Origin: Macrotis lagotis
Taxonomy: Eukaryota > Chordata > Mammalia > Peramelemorphia > Peramelidae
Assembly: GCF_037893015.1 (NCBI RefSeq)
Contig: NC_133666.1
Span: 1,054,001-1,118,000, forward strand
Length of the DNA stretch: 64,000 bases
Reading direction: 5' to 3'
Of the stretch, positions 46,469-57,174 are shown one piece after another. The stretch's first letter is position 1; each line of letters opens with the position of its first letter. The notes below the pieces were generated by a model. It was not told the origin of the DNA, did no database searches, and saw only the letters and a program-made list of their open reading frames with translations. Position numbers and translations under genes: made by a program.

Positions 46469-47551
46469 ATGTACCTGGTCCGGTACACGATTGAGAATAC
46501 CTGCGACACGCTGTCCCAGAGCGTGGCTAGGAGCTATGGCGAGCCCGAGGGGTCCCAGGCATCCCCCATGCCGGAACCCGGCCCTAGCAGCACCCTGTCC
46601 GGGTGCAGCTACTTTGATTACAGTAGCAACAGCAGGGACCTGGACCTAGCCGAGCCCGGGGAGGTTTTCGACTGGAGCTACTGCAGCTGGTTCCCGGGCC
46701 CAGGTGCAGAGGAAGCCAGCACCAGCACCAGCACCAGCACCAGCACCAAGGTGCTCTCTTCGGAGCCTCGCTGCCCAGCAGCTCCTGAATCGGTGTATAT
46801 GTGGCTTCAGGAGGGTCAGGTCCTCCGCTACATCACCATGCACCGGCAGAAGGATAGTGATACCGCCCTCCAAGCTGGCTGCCAAGGGGCTGCTATGGGG
46901 GAGTTCCTGGGCGCTAGCGCCCAGGGTGGCCAAGGGGAAGCTCCCTCTTCTGGGGCTGCAGAAGTGCAGGGGCCCAGAAAATACAAGCAAAAATGCAGGT
47001 CTTATGGTTCCAGATGGCAATGGGGAACTTCCAAAGAGCCTGAACACAGGTGCCTCGGTAAGCTCAATGAAGTCCAGATCCACTTACCCAAGGCCCTGAA
47101 GCTTCTGCTCCTGCAAGACTGCAAGCAGGTGACTGTAAATAAGAAGCTTTTCACCCTGCCTGCCAAGAAGCCAGTGAGTACCATCTTGGCAGAATATGTT
47201 GCCGCTCAGCAAAATTGCACCCCTACCTTGGAGGCCTACGCCGTTGCCGACGTGGTGGCCACCCTCCAAGAGTTCTTTGACATGGTACTGGGCTCTCAGC
47301 TCCTCTACCAGGTGGAGAAGCTGCAGCACCGGAAGATCCAGGCCCACTATGCCCGGGCCCCCATATCTGACATCCACGGGGGTGCCCACCTGCTGCGCCT
47401 CTTCCCACAGCTGGGGCCCATGCTTGCCTGCGCTCCCCTGAGCGGTGACAGTCTGCAGATGCTGCTCAACCCTTTGCACGATTTCCTGAAATATTTTGCC
47501 AGCGACCCTGCTCTGCTGTTTCAGGCCTCCACTGAGCACGGAGCTAATTGA
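46469..47551 (+). CDS. MRG-domain protein, MORF4L1/MRG15-like, intronless
   Basis: MRG15-type proteins are nuclear scaffold subunits of the NuA4 acetyltransferase and Sin3 deacetylase complexes, and bind H3K36-methylated chromatin through an amino-terminal chromo barrel. The carboxy domain (about 47,060-47,551) aligns along its length with the MRG domain: 'KKLFTLPAKKPVSTIL', 'YAVADVVATLQEFFDMVLGS', 'QLLYQVEKLQ', 'GGAHLLRLF', 'LLNPLHDFLKY'. I estimate 40-45% identity to remembered human MORF4L1. The last ten or so MRG15 residues are absent. Upstream, 46,385-46,510 resembles a decayed chromo barrel. A linker with (Ser-Thr)5 from a CCAGCA repeat (46,716-46,748) separates them. The frame is open from 46,013 but has no ATG before 46,469. 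I chose that ATG, giving 360 residues, although it cuts the chromo barrel. A non-AUG start or an upstream exon is possible. There are no introns and no internal stops, so this is probably a domesticated retrogene. No exact gene symbol can be given. Confidence 0.7.
   Translation: MYLVRYTIENTCDTLSQSVARSYGEPEGSQASPMPEPGPSSTLSGCSYFDYSSNSRDLDLAEPGEVFDWSYCSWFPGPGAEEASTSTSTSTSTKVLSSEPRCPAAPESVYMWLQEGQVLRYITMHRQKDSDTALQAGCQGAAMGEFLGASAQGGQGEAPSSGAAEVQGPRKYKQKCRSYGSRWQWGTSKEPEHRCLGKLNEVQIHLPKALKLLLLQDCKQVTVNKKLFTLPAKKPVSTILAEYVAAQQNCTPTLEAYAVADVVATLQEFFDMVLGSQLLYQVEKLQHRKIQAHYARAPISDIHGGAHLLRLFPQLGPMLACAPLSGDSLQMLLNPLHDFLKYFASDPALLFQASTEHGAN
46716..46748 (+). repeat. Coding hexanucleotide (CCAGCA)n repeat
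   Basis: Five tandem units encode alternating serine and threonine in the MRG gene. The repeat length is a multiple of three, so the frame is kept. Confidence 0.9.
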
Positions 47552-48059
47552 TTCTTCCAAGAGCAGGCAGAAAGGAAACTGAAACCTTGGCAATCTCTGC
47601 CAATCGGTGGTGGGGCGGCAGCTTATTGGCCTGGATGTGACAAAGAAGATTCCTTTTGGCCTGATGCTTGTTTGTTCTGGGTCCTTGTTTTCCTCTCAGT
47701 TTCCTGTTGACTGCTTCCCCTGAAGAAAGCCCTTTTTGACTCGACCCAAAGGTTGGCTCCTAGTTTGTGGGGTGGGTGACCTGGCCAGTTGGGATCCACA
47801 TCAGCAACTGGCTTCTGGCTGCTCAGCGGGCTTCCACCTCTGCCCCTGTGTTAATGCTCACTGACTCAAGACCATCATTGGTTGGGAGGGCCTGGGAGAG
47901 GCGATATATGTAGGGCCCAGTCATCCTAATCTTCTTGAAACGTGACTTCTCAGTTTCCCCACAAGGGGTTGCATTGCACACGGCCAGTTCCGGAACCAGG
48001 GTTGGGCTGTTTTCTATGGTGATCGGGATAGGGATTTTGGTGCTAAGATAGACATACTC

Positions 48060-48244
48060 TCGGGTTTTTTTTTTTGTTTTGTTTTGGTTTTTTTGCTGTT
48101 GCTTTTTAGGGGCTTTTTGCAAGGCAGACAGGGTTAAGTGGCTTGCCCAAGGCCACACAGCTAGAAAGTTATGAAGTGCCTGAGGCGGGATTTGACTCCT
48201 GACTCCAGGGTGGTTGCTCTATCTACTGCACCACCTAGCTGCCT
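48060..48244 (-). mobile_element. Short CORE-SINE inside the MRG gene 3'UTR
   Basis: Minus-strand copy from a T-rich tail to 'ccacctagctgcct'. It is flanked by 'gacatactc' at 48,051-48,059 and 48,245-48,253. Confidence 0.93.
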
Positions 48245-48311
48245 GACATACTCCTATTTTGACAGTTGTCTAGGAATGTTGTTCCTCCAGAGTTGGTTTG
48301 TAAGTTTTGAA

Positions 48312-48317
48312 AATAAA
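48312..48317 (+). terminator. AATAAA polyadenylation signal
   Basis: A canonical hexamer 761 bases after the MRG stop codon. GT-rich sequence ('ggtgtgtggcttctgtcttgg') follows about 25 bases later, as expected for a downstream element. Confidence 0.6.
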
Positions 48318-48339
48318 AGTTCTTAACTACCCTCAAAAG

Positions 48340-49529
48340 GTGTGTGGCTTCTGTCTTGGCTTGGGGGAAGTCCAATAGAGGCAGGGGCTCACAGGTTTGG
48401 GAATTAATACAAGGTAGACTTCACTCTGAGCCCAATCCACTGCCCCAGGGACACCCGGGTCTCCCCCCAAGGGGCAGTGGTATAGAAATGGCCTTGGAGG
48501 AGGGGGAAGGTTAGTTATGGGACCAGGTTGGTCCCAATAGCCCCAAGCAACTCCCAGGCCCAGACCAAGTCAAATCAGCTTGCAGAAATGCTAAGTACTG
48601 CCCTCCAGGAGTTCCCATCCAGATGTGTTGAAGGACTGAGAAGGGAGTTCACATTTCCCACCCAGGCAGGCCTTGGGCTGGAGTCTCAGGCCACCTTCTA
48701 CCTCAGGGCCAGATGTTTCTGCAGTGGGAGGTGGCTCCCTGATACACTCACTCCCCTGGTGACCCCAGAAAACATAGCTCCAGGAGAGCCCAGGAGCTAA
48801 CAAAATGTGAAAGCCTGGCCCCTGCTCACACCTGCCAGCAACCCTTTTGGGCCCAAGAGGAAGGGATTAAACAGGGTCTAGATCAGCGAGGCCATCTTAC
48901 TGTTGGCCCTGCACATAGAGTCCCTGAGGCAGAGGGAGTCACATGGACCTTAGGTATAGACTTAGGTGCAAGACTGTCTTTGTTCCACTTCACTAGACAG
49001 TGATGCTAAAAGCTTCTCATGCACACACATCACCTCTAGATCCTAGCATGGGTGTCCAGACCTGTGCAGGTGTCACTGACAGCTCAGCCCCACTATATGG
49101 GCCAGTTTTTTGCCCAGAGATCATGACCTAACCGGCCTTTGTCAGGTTCAGCAAAGGGCCACCAAATAGACAACATTTCCTGACTCAGTCCACTCCCTCA
49201 GAAGCCCCGTTGACCTATTCATCTTTTGCCTGCCCTGAGATTCAGGCAGTATCTCCCCCTCCTCACCTGGCAGCCAAAGGGAACAACTTCCACTGAGATT
49301 TGGGGGGAGGAGACTGAAGAGTGAAGAGAAAATTGGTTGTTCTTGCAGTAGCAAGAAAGGATAAACCCAAGCAATTGCTTCGTTTGGGGCAGCCCCTAAT
49401 CTACTAGGGAAAGAATTCCCTGCATGGGAGACAGTCAGAAAAAAACCCAGAATCAGGAGCCTCTGTAAAGATGGGCTTGTTTTGTCTTGAGGCACAGAGT
49501 TCATCCCACAGAGGATTTGACACTGAATT
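48340..49529. other. Anonymous sequence downstream of the MRG gene
   Basis: No gene or named repeat is recognised. Confidence 0.5.
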
Positions 49530-49670
49530 CTGGAGGTGATAGGGAGCCATTGCATTCTGCTGACTAGGGGAGTGACAAGGTCAGATCTCTGACACAAGGA
49601 TCAAGAGAAGGAAAAACTAGTGGAAGGGAGGCTCTTGCCCTCATCCAGGTATAATACCTAGACTGTGAGA
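49530..49670 (+). mobile_element. L3/CR1-like LINE fragment
   Basis: 'gatagggagccattgcattc', then 'ggggagtgacaaggtcagat' matches the L3 3' module. Confidence 0.6.
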
Positions 49671-50239
49671 GTGGCAGAGGAGAGAAGAGAGCAAAGGCAA
49701 GACAGTTAATAAAGGGGAAAATCCACAGGCCTGACCATTGCATTCACTCAGTGGGGGGTGGGGAGGGAAGGCTAAACAGCAAAAAGAGCCCCACCAATCC
49801 AACCAATGCATCTCCCAAGCATGCCAGTGTACCCCAGCTGGGCCACTGTCAATGTCCATCCCAATGCCCAGCTATTCCCTAACCATCATTCACTGAGGTT
49901 TCCCTGAGGAGTCTTCTAACAGCCTCCTGGGAGGGGTAAAGCTGGCCCCTCCCTCTTTGGAGCGGGTCAGCACTAGATCCACTGAAACGGCAAGGGCCAC
50001 TGGCAAGGAGGGGAAGGAGGTGGAGTAAGCCCTCTAGTAGACTGACTGGAACCAGAGCTGGTGGGTGAGCATGGGTGTATGTATGTATGGGGCGGGGGGG
50101 TGCGAGAGGGTTCTGCTCTATTTGCCTCATGGCTAGCCTTGGAGCAAAGGCCAAGTTCAAGGATTTACAGGCAATGGGTATCCAGGAAATTCATCCAAGC
50201 TTGGTCTGGGAAGCAAGGCAACAAAAAGGGACTGCAGCA

Positions 50240-50390
50240 AGGGTGCACACACACTCACACTCATAGACACAGTCTGTCTCACACATACTCATACACTCAC
50301 AAATAGTTGCTTTAGACACACATACACACACTCACATACACCTACATTATCACACAGTCACATGTTATACTCACACACACACTGATGATG
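50240..50390 (+). repeat. CA-rich simple repeat
   Basis: Imperfect cacac/cacatac runs ending in 'tgatgatgatg', the latter possibly the microsatellite end of an RTE-type element that follows. Confidence 0.9.
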
Positions 50391-50411
50391 ATGTTTGTCT
50401 TTCATTCTTTT

Positions 50412-50550
50412 GGGGCTGTTTTTTTTTTTTTGGCAAAGGGGTTAAGTGCCTTTTGCCTAGTTTATTATTAAGTGTCTGAGGCAGAATTTGAACCCAGGTC
50501 CTCCTGAGTCCAGAGCCAGGGCTCTATCTACTGTGCCTCTTATCTGCCCC
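50412..50550 (-). mobile_element. Short CORE-SINE, first of a serial set
   Basis: Minus-strand copy flanked by 'tgtctttcattctttt' at 50,396-50,411 and a similar 17-mer at 50,551-50,567. Confidence 0.9.
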
Positions 50551-50567
50551 CTTTCTTTCATTCTTTT

Positions 50568-50704
50568 CTTTTTTGGTAAGGCAATGGGGTTAAGTGACTT
50601 GCCCAAGATCGCCCAACCAGGTAATTGTTAACTGGCTCAGGCTGGATTTGAATTCAGATCCTCCTGACTCCAGGGCTTGATCCACTGTGCCTCTTAGCTG
50701 CCCC
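50568..50704 (-). mobile_element. Short CORE-SINE, second of a serial set
   Basis: Minus-strand copy flanked by the 50,551-50,567 repeat and 'tgtctttcactctttt' at 50,706-50,721. Confidence 0.9.
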
Positions 50705-50721
50705 CTGTCTTTCACTCTTTT

Positions 50722-50780
50722 GGGGGGGGTAAGGTAATGGGGTTTAGTGACTTGCCCAAGGTCATACAACTTGGTCTTTA
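50722..50780 (-). mobile_element. Truncated CORE-SINE, third of a serial set
   Basis: Only the tail-proximal third is present. It is flanked by the 50,706-50,721 repeat and 'ttgtctttcattctt' at 50,781-50,795. Confidence 0.8.
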
Positions 50781-50885
50781 TTGTCTTTCATTCTTGAAGA
50801 AGGTCATGACATCATGAAGGTGATCCCACCTCCCATCCTCCTGACTCCAATGCCCGTACTCTAACCCACTGTACCCTCTAACTGC
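50781..50885 (-). mobile_element. RTE-like 3' end plus SINE head remnant
   Basis: 'tctttcattcttgaagaagg', then 'tcatgacatcatgaagg', resembles the 3' end of the RTE-like copies at 5.0 and 8.25 kb. 'cctcctgactccaatgcccg' to 'ctctaactgcc' is the head end of a minus-strand SINE. Confidence 0.5.
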
Positions 50886-50929
50886 CATTATGTATATTTC
50901 CACACATGCACACTCACACACTCATGCAC

Positions 50930-51344
50930 TGTTCACCATCATTTCTCTTTGGCTAAAACAAAACAACAAAGTTTGTTTTATAAATGAAGTTTAATTCTCT
51001 AGAATCTTACCAGACCCCATGTATGGAGGGCACCCTTACCAATGCCAACCTTGTCCCAACATTTTGGAGATTATTTATACAGTTCAAACAAAGCATAACG
51101 AAACTTTTGGGGGCCAACCAATGAGATTTTCCGCAGATGACATGGTTTTCCAAATACAATTCTCTCCAGTCTTATAATATTCTTTCCGGAAAATTCCTAT
51201 TGACAAGAATTCCACTTCTGCCTAAGAGTCAATATTTACAAAGGACAAAAAGATTTTCTCTCTGCTCATACAGAAAGTCTCTTATCTTAAAGTTTGTTCA
51301 TCAAGGTACTAACTTTGTGATAACCAGGAGAGACAGGCCTGACA
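50930..51344 (-). mobile_element. Solo LTR (LTR group A), about 415 bp
   Basis: The minus strand begins 'TGTCAGGCCTG' and ends 'GGTGAACA'. It contains 'attggttggcccccaaaag', 'tgtataaataatc' and 'gagaattaaacttcatttat', shared in order with 11.9-12.3 and 57.8-58.35 kb. No internal genes adjoin, so it is a retroviral fossil. Confidence 0.65.
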
Positions 51345-51386
51345 TAGCAGACTGCATTTTATAACCCTTAGTTAAAGATTAAGAGA

Positions 51387-51483
51387 GCTCTGGCCTGAGT
51401 TCAAATCCAGCCTCAGACACTCATTAAGAACCTAGCTGTATCACATTGGGCAAGTCACTTAGCCCCATTGTCTTAACAAAAGA
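51387..51483 (+). mobile_element. 5'-truncated short CORE-SINE
   Basis: 'ctggcctgagttcaaatcca' to 'cattgtcttaacaaaag'. The head is missing. Confidence 0.88.
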
Positions 51484-51534
51484 AATATATTGCTCAAGAA
51501 ATATTCATTCTGTTTTGAAGGATATCTAGTAGGA

Positions 51535-51995
51535 GTGCACATTCACACAGACACATATACCAAACCAGACACACACCCACTTACATATATATGCTCAGAG
51601 ACATGCTCAGAGTCACAAAAATCTTCACACATAGACACACATAGACTCACACAGATACACCCTCCTTCAGTGTCATACTCCTTCACATCCATGCACACAC
51701 TCACACATATAGCGCACCCACACTCACGTCTGCCCACACTCTCCCCCTCAGACACATCCTCATACACACTTGCACACATGTGTCTTCACACATATATGCC
51801 CCCAGACCCATTAGCACACCAATACTCACCCTCAGACACACCCCTCCTCTTCAGACATATTCACGGATATCCACTCATACACATACACATACACTCCATT
51901 ACACACGCTGACTCATTTATTCCCAGACACACACCCATACTCAGATCCATTCACATATATCCATACATACCCACACCCACACACACCCAAGGCCA
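51535..51995 (+). repeat. 460-bp degenerate CA-rich repeat
   Basis: Long imperfect array of 'cacaca', 'cacatac' and 'cactcaca' units. The 189-codon histidine/threonine-rich frame over it is a by-product. Confidence 0.93.
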
Positions 51996-52828
51996 ATCAC
52001 TCACTGGGAAGGGAGGGAGGCATGTACCAAAGATCTTGCCTGGTGGAAGACAATGTTGAGTGACCCCTGAGCAGGTGTTTCTTTGTGACCAGGTAATGGA
52101 TGTCAGACATAGGAAATCAGACTCAGGTGGAGTACCATCCTTGGCTGGGACATGTTCCTAATGAGGCTTGAGGTGGCCATTGTCAGCCCCAGAACCAGTC
52201 TCTGCTTATTAGCCTATCTGCTCATTGCCCTCAGTGGGCACTTAACATTTATGAATAGAATAAACATTTATCGGCTGATTGGTTATGGATAAACTATCAT
52301 AAAAAATAGTTTAAAAACAATAATGTGGAATTTTTAATATGGAAATATTCAAGTTTGCATCACTGATGGAAACCCAAGTTCCAATTTGGCCTATTTTTCC
52401 CTTAAATTTTCATTTTGATGCACTTCATCCATTTGAAGGGCTTGCTCTTTTCCTTCAGAGCACCCCTCTGCATCTGTAGGGTTTACAAAATCAGGGAGCC
52501 AGGAAATGCAGAGAGCATGAGTATACCACCTTCTGGTTTATTGGCACGGTTGACCCAACAAACAATATCCACAATAACTCCCTTAAATTGTAGTTGGATT
52601 GCCACAAAAATGATCTGCAAAGTTACCTGTTTGGGGCAAAGAGCTAAGTGTCTTCAGGACTTTCCCTGAAGGTCCTCCTGCTCATCAGATGTGGGCTGCC
52701 CAATCCCAAGGGCCATTTCCTTTTTTTTTTTTTTGAATCGGGCATTCTTGGGCAGGGTAGTGGCATGTTTAATATCCTCTAATGTCCAGGTGTCGGCTTC
52801 TGGACTACAGGATTGAAAACACTCCCTA
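51996..52828. other. Anonymous sequence
   Basis: No gene or named repeat is recognised. A short poly-T run lies near 52,722. Confidence 0.5.
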
Positions 52829-52945
52829 CAGCACCAGCCCTGAAGTCAGGAGGACCTGAGTTCAAATCCAACCTCAGATAATTAATAATGACCCAGCTGT
52901 GTGACCTTGGGCAAATCAATCCCATTGCCTAGCAAAAAAAAAAAA
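52829..52945 (+). mobile_element. 5'-truncated short CORE-SINE
   Basis: 'cagcaccagccctgaagtca' to 'gcctagcaaaaaaaaaa'. Confidence 0.9.
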
Positions 52946-55159
52946 GTCGGAAGAAAAAGAAACACACTACAAATGAAGCTAAGAATATGGGTGAAGGGAC
53001 CACAGGGTGGACAAAATGAGCTAACACAAGGCTATTTAGCAAACAGTGCCACAAATGAAACAGAAAAGCACCTGGTCCTCCTGAGAAAAAGAATCTTTCA
53101 TTAATTCCTCTAACACTAAATACTAGAGACCTGATGGTGACAAGGAAGTCTCTTATCCCTTATCACTTGTCAGCCACAAAAGCCTATTATTTGTAACATC
53201 TACTTGTGATAAAGCCATGGAAAAATGTCCCAACCCCCTTTTAAAGATAGTGTGGCCTCCAAGCCCAGAGATGACTTTTATCAGAACTGGTCTTCCTTTG
53301 GTTTGGTCACTGGTAGCCCAGGCACTAGCATCTGCCATCCATAAAAGGAGATTCTGTGACCTCCAGGGACTGGTCTTCAGACCAAGGGAGAATTTTCTAG
53401 GAGTTGACACACTAAGCCTTGGGATGCAGTTGTAAAGAAGAAAGTGACAGTCAATGGGTGGGTCAGATTCCTTCTGGGATCAGAAACATCTGGACCTCCC
53501 CATTAGAGTTTCAGTGGTGGCCATATGGCCCCAGAAGCAAGAGGCCACATGCCAGCAGCTCTTCACTTTAGGGGAAGAGGAAACTGCCAGTTTGATTCCA
53601 ATTCAACTGTGTACAAAGTATTGTGATGTCGACAGCATATGACCTGCCCACTACCATGGCCCATTAGCATTTGGGGTGAACAACTGACCGAGGTTAGTGC
53701 TGATGTTCCTAGAGGGCAACCCTTCCAACACAGTGATACTAGTTCTCCAAAGTGCGGCCTGGCCTGGTCCAAACACAACAGTGAGCTAGTGGGTACAGAT
53801 AGATACTGAAAGTGTCTCTAAGATATAGAAAGTTTCTATAAGTATATTTTTTAATATTTTATATATTTATATCATATAGAGAAAGAATCTATAAGCAAAT
53901 CAGACCATCATCTGAAAATAGGAGTTCCTGGCACTAGTCCTAGCCAGGGCAGGGCCTTCATCCTGAGTTTTGCAGCTGGCAGGGGTGGGTGTTGGAGAAG
54001 CTATAGCTCTAGGTGTGGACACATGAACTTCAGATTTGACCATTCAACAAACTCCTCCAACTCTAGCCTTCACTTCTCTGGAATCTGGTAACTGCCCAGC
54101 TCCCCACACACCAGGACCCACCAGTTGTCATGTGGAGAACCCCATGTGACAACTGGAAAGGAAAGGGGAAGCAGGGAGACCTGGGAAAACCTTTGAGATT
54201 ATCAGCCAATCCCAGACTATGAATAATATTTAGGAGGGAACCACTCAGAAGGTTCACACCAAACTGGGGTCATCTTCTCTTCATGGACTGGAGAAGAGTG
54301 ATATGGCCTAGAGTAGCAAAACTTGAAAACAAGGCTTTCTCATCTCAGGGAAGAGAAAAACAGACTACATCCCTCTGGCTATTACTGTGGTTGGACAGAC
54401 ATAGATAGAAGTTGGGGGGGGGAAGAAGGCAGCCCCCACTTTCATTCAAAGAGACTGCCCTGGGAGCCAAGGGCCCTTAAAGCCAACCTTTCTCATTTAA
54501 ATGGGAAGCAGTTAACGAGCCTCCTCCAAGGCCAAAGTCAGTTCTCCATAGCAGGCCACAGCAAATGTTGCAGAGATCAAATGACTGTAATGGGGCTCAG
54601 TGGGTTGATCCACAGGGGGTGGCTCCTGCCGAGTGTGGATGAGAGCCTTCAGCTCTCAGGGTTTCTGATGATGCCAAAAGCCTCCTGGGATACGCAAGAA
54701 GTATTTCATTGCAGTTGGAGCACAACAGTGACATCGAGAGGGAACAGAATCATTGAGACAGAGAGACCATTTTGAGCATGCCTCTAGATGCCTCTCAGTC
54801 TTCAGAAACAAGATGGTCAGAATCTGAGAGTTCTGAGAGGAGACAGGAATCTTTGTCATGAGGTGGTGGCTGCCCAACTGGGCCATGCCAGACAGTGCAG
54901 AGTCTAATGCCAATCCTTGTGGGTGAACCTTTCAAATTGTTACCTCACTTTTCCCCACCCTGCCACCTTACATGATGATGGGGAGCCAGATCCTAACTCC
55001 TCTGAGTGACACAGCAATTCAGAAGCAGGGTGATGATGTATAGCTGTTAGTGGGCAGGATATGGGCTGAAGGCTGAGAAGAGGCTGAACTTTGCCAACAA
55101 AACAGGTTTTTCTCACCTCCCAAGCTTCCAGGCTCTTGGGTTACAGTTAAGATGCTCTG
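52946..55159. other. Anonymous, moderately GC-rich sequence
   Basis: Several overlapping open frames of 60-150 codons on both strands show no resemblance to a family I know. I see no repeat family either. Confidence 0.45.
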
Positions 55160-55640
55160 GCAAGTCAGTCAATCAACATTTATTAAGCATCTTCCATGTG
55201 CCAGGCCCCAGGGATTCAAAAAGAGCCAAAAGACAGTCCCTGCCCTCAAGGAGCTTACAATGTAATGGAGGAGAGAGAGACAACAATTACATTCAAGCTT
55301 TATGTAGGATAAATAGGAAATAATTAACAAAGGGATGGCAGTGGAATCAAGAGGGATTGAGGGAGGCTTCCTATTGGGGATTTTAGTTGGGACTCCAAGG
55401 CAGCCAAGGAGCTCAGTAATCATGGGTAAGGCTGGGAGAGCCAAGCTTCTGAGCAAGAGTGGTAACCAGAGAGAATTCTGGGAACTGAGAGCTGGAAGGG
55501 ATTATTGGTGGATCTGCCTGGAGGAGACCTCAGATGGGCTTGGAAGGGCAAAGGGAGCATTTTTGTATTTGCTCCTGAAGGCCATAGGGAGCCACCAGAG
55601 CTGAGAAGGATCCATCAGACCTTGTCTGTGGAACCTGGAG
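55160..55640 (+). mobile_element. L3/CR1-like LINE 3' part
   Basis: A long colinear match to the L3 pattern: 'catttattaagcatcttcca', 'tgtgccaggcccca', 'agtccctgccctcaaggagc', 'ggcttcctattggggatttt' and 'catagggagccaccagagct'. Confidence 0.75.
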
Positions 55641-57174
55641 TCTGGGGCTGAGAGAGAGACAGAGAGAGGCTGTGTTCTGAGCAAAAGCTCAGCCAGAAAT
55701 AGGACTAAAGACTGAGATTAGATAATGATAGACCAGGTTCAGGTTTGGACAGATGCCTGTAGTCTGTGGCTTAAAAAAGATAGACCTTTTTGGATTGAGG
55801 GTCCCTAGTCCCAGTCACCAGTGTCACCCCCAGCCCCAGGCCTGTACGGTTGCCAAAAGGGTTGGCCAAGTTCAGAAAACTGCCTTTAGAAATGGTATCT
55901 TCTTTACTATATCCATGTGGATGGAGTTGATGTGTGTGGGGACGGGGGCAACTCTACGAATGTCCAGGGCTTCCCGAGTCATTGAGTGGGTGAAGCCAAA
56001 CTCAATACATTTTTGAGACAACAAAAAAGGGAAATCTTCTATCTCCTTATGAATGATGGATGCCATTCCTAAGCTCTAAAGTTTGAGGATGCTTTGGGAA
56101 AGAATCTCCAACTTCTTCCCCAGAAATTGAGAGAAGCTGAGCAGGAGGAGACTGGAAAGTAGTTCCCAGAGTAGGAGACGTGTCCCAGGTTGCATCAGAG
56201 GATGGAGAGGATGGACAACTAGAGCAGGCTAATTAGTACCCCTCACTTTCTCTAGTCCCTCCAATAGTCAATATTCTTATCTTTTATTATCTTGGATTTA
56301 AAAATGATTTTAGAGATAAAAAGTACCCCTTAAACCCTGACAATGTGCCAAGGACCATGCTAGGTTTGGGAGACACACATCAAAGAACTAGTATGCTCTA
56401 TCCCATTCTAGTTGAGGAAGGGTTGGTGGCAGAATCTATCTATGGGAAGGCCCACTGGTCCTTAGCATCCGTTGTCCAAGCAAATGGGGGCACTTAAGGG
56501 GTTTCCTTTGACTATTTCTCTAGAAAGAAACAATTCTTGGCCTTGTGGATTGATGAGTCCCTCTATTCATCTCAGGCAGATATTATATGCACATAGAGAG
56601 ATGGATAGATATGACTTACAGAATTGTTAGTAACATCCACGTAATGATTGTGCTCATATCATCAGCAGGCTCAGATTTGGTAGCTCTCCACATAGCAGAT
56701 GCCACAGAGATGACTGGCCTTCCAGGAAAATTGTGAGAGTGTGACTGGGGAGCATATGTGGACCTTTGGTGAAGTGTTCCAATTGTCTAACCACATGATT
56801 TTCAATGGACTATGACTAGAACAGTCAGTATTCCAAAAGAACTGCATCACCTTTGGCCACCTCTTAGCAATTAAGAAGAGATGTTCCCCTCCCACACATA
56901 CACTCAACCCAGCCCCTCAGGGCTTCATGAAGGAGGCATGGCAGCTTGACTATAGGAAATATGACCAGAGCACATGGCACTGTATCTGTTTATTGTGGAC
57001 ATAGTCTTTTCCGGGGGTTGGTATCTGTCCACTATTGTCTCGCCTCAAAAATACTGTGATGATGGACAGCTATCTCCCTCCTCATCCTCTCTAGCCTTGT
57101 AGAGATCAAACATGTGAAATCTTAAGCCTATATAATTTGATATTAGCTAGGAAAAACTGTGCTGTGTTTCCCTA
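55641..57174. other. Anonymous sequence
   Basis: No gene is recognised. 56,300-56,430 is weakly L3-like. Confidence 0.45.

Larger units (their letters stand above)
47552..48330 (+). other. 3'UTR of the MRG gene
   Basis: Non-coding sequence from the TGA at 47,549 to the polyadenylation signal at 48,312. A SINE has inserted in it at about 48,060-48,244. The extent is inferred from the signal only. Confidence 0.55.

Noticed and set aside
50396-50795. Regular repeat-spacer pattern resembling a CRISPR array
   Set aside because: The spacers are SINE copies and the repeats are target duplications in an animal genome.
51490-52059. A 189-codon histidine/threonine-rich frame
   Set aside because: By-product of the degenerate CA repeat.
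54323-54775. A 150-codon plus-strand frame
   Set aside because: No recognisable domain, and overlapping frames of similar length occur on the other strand.
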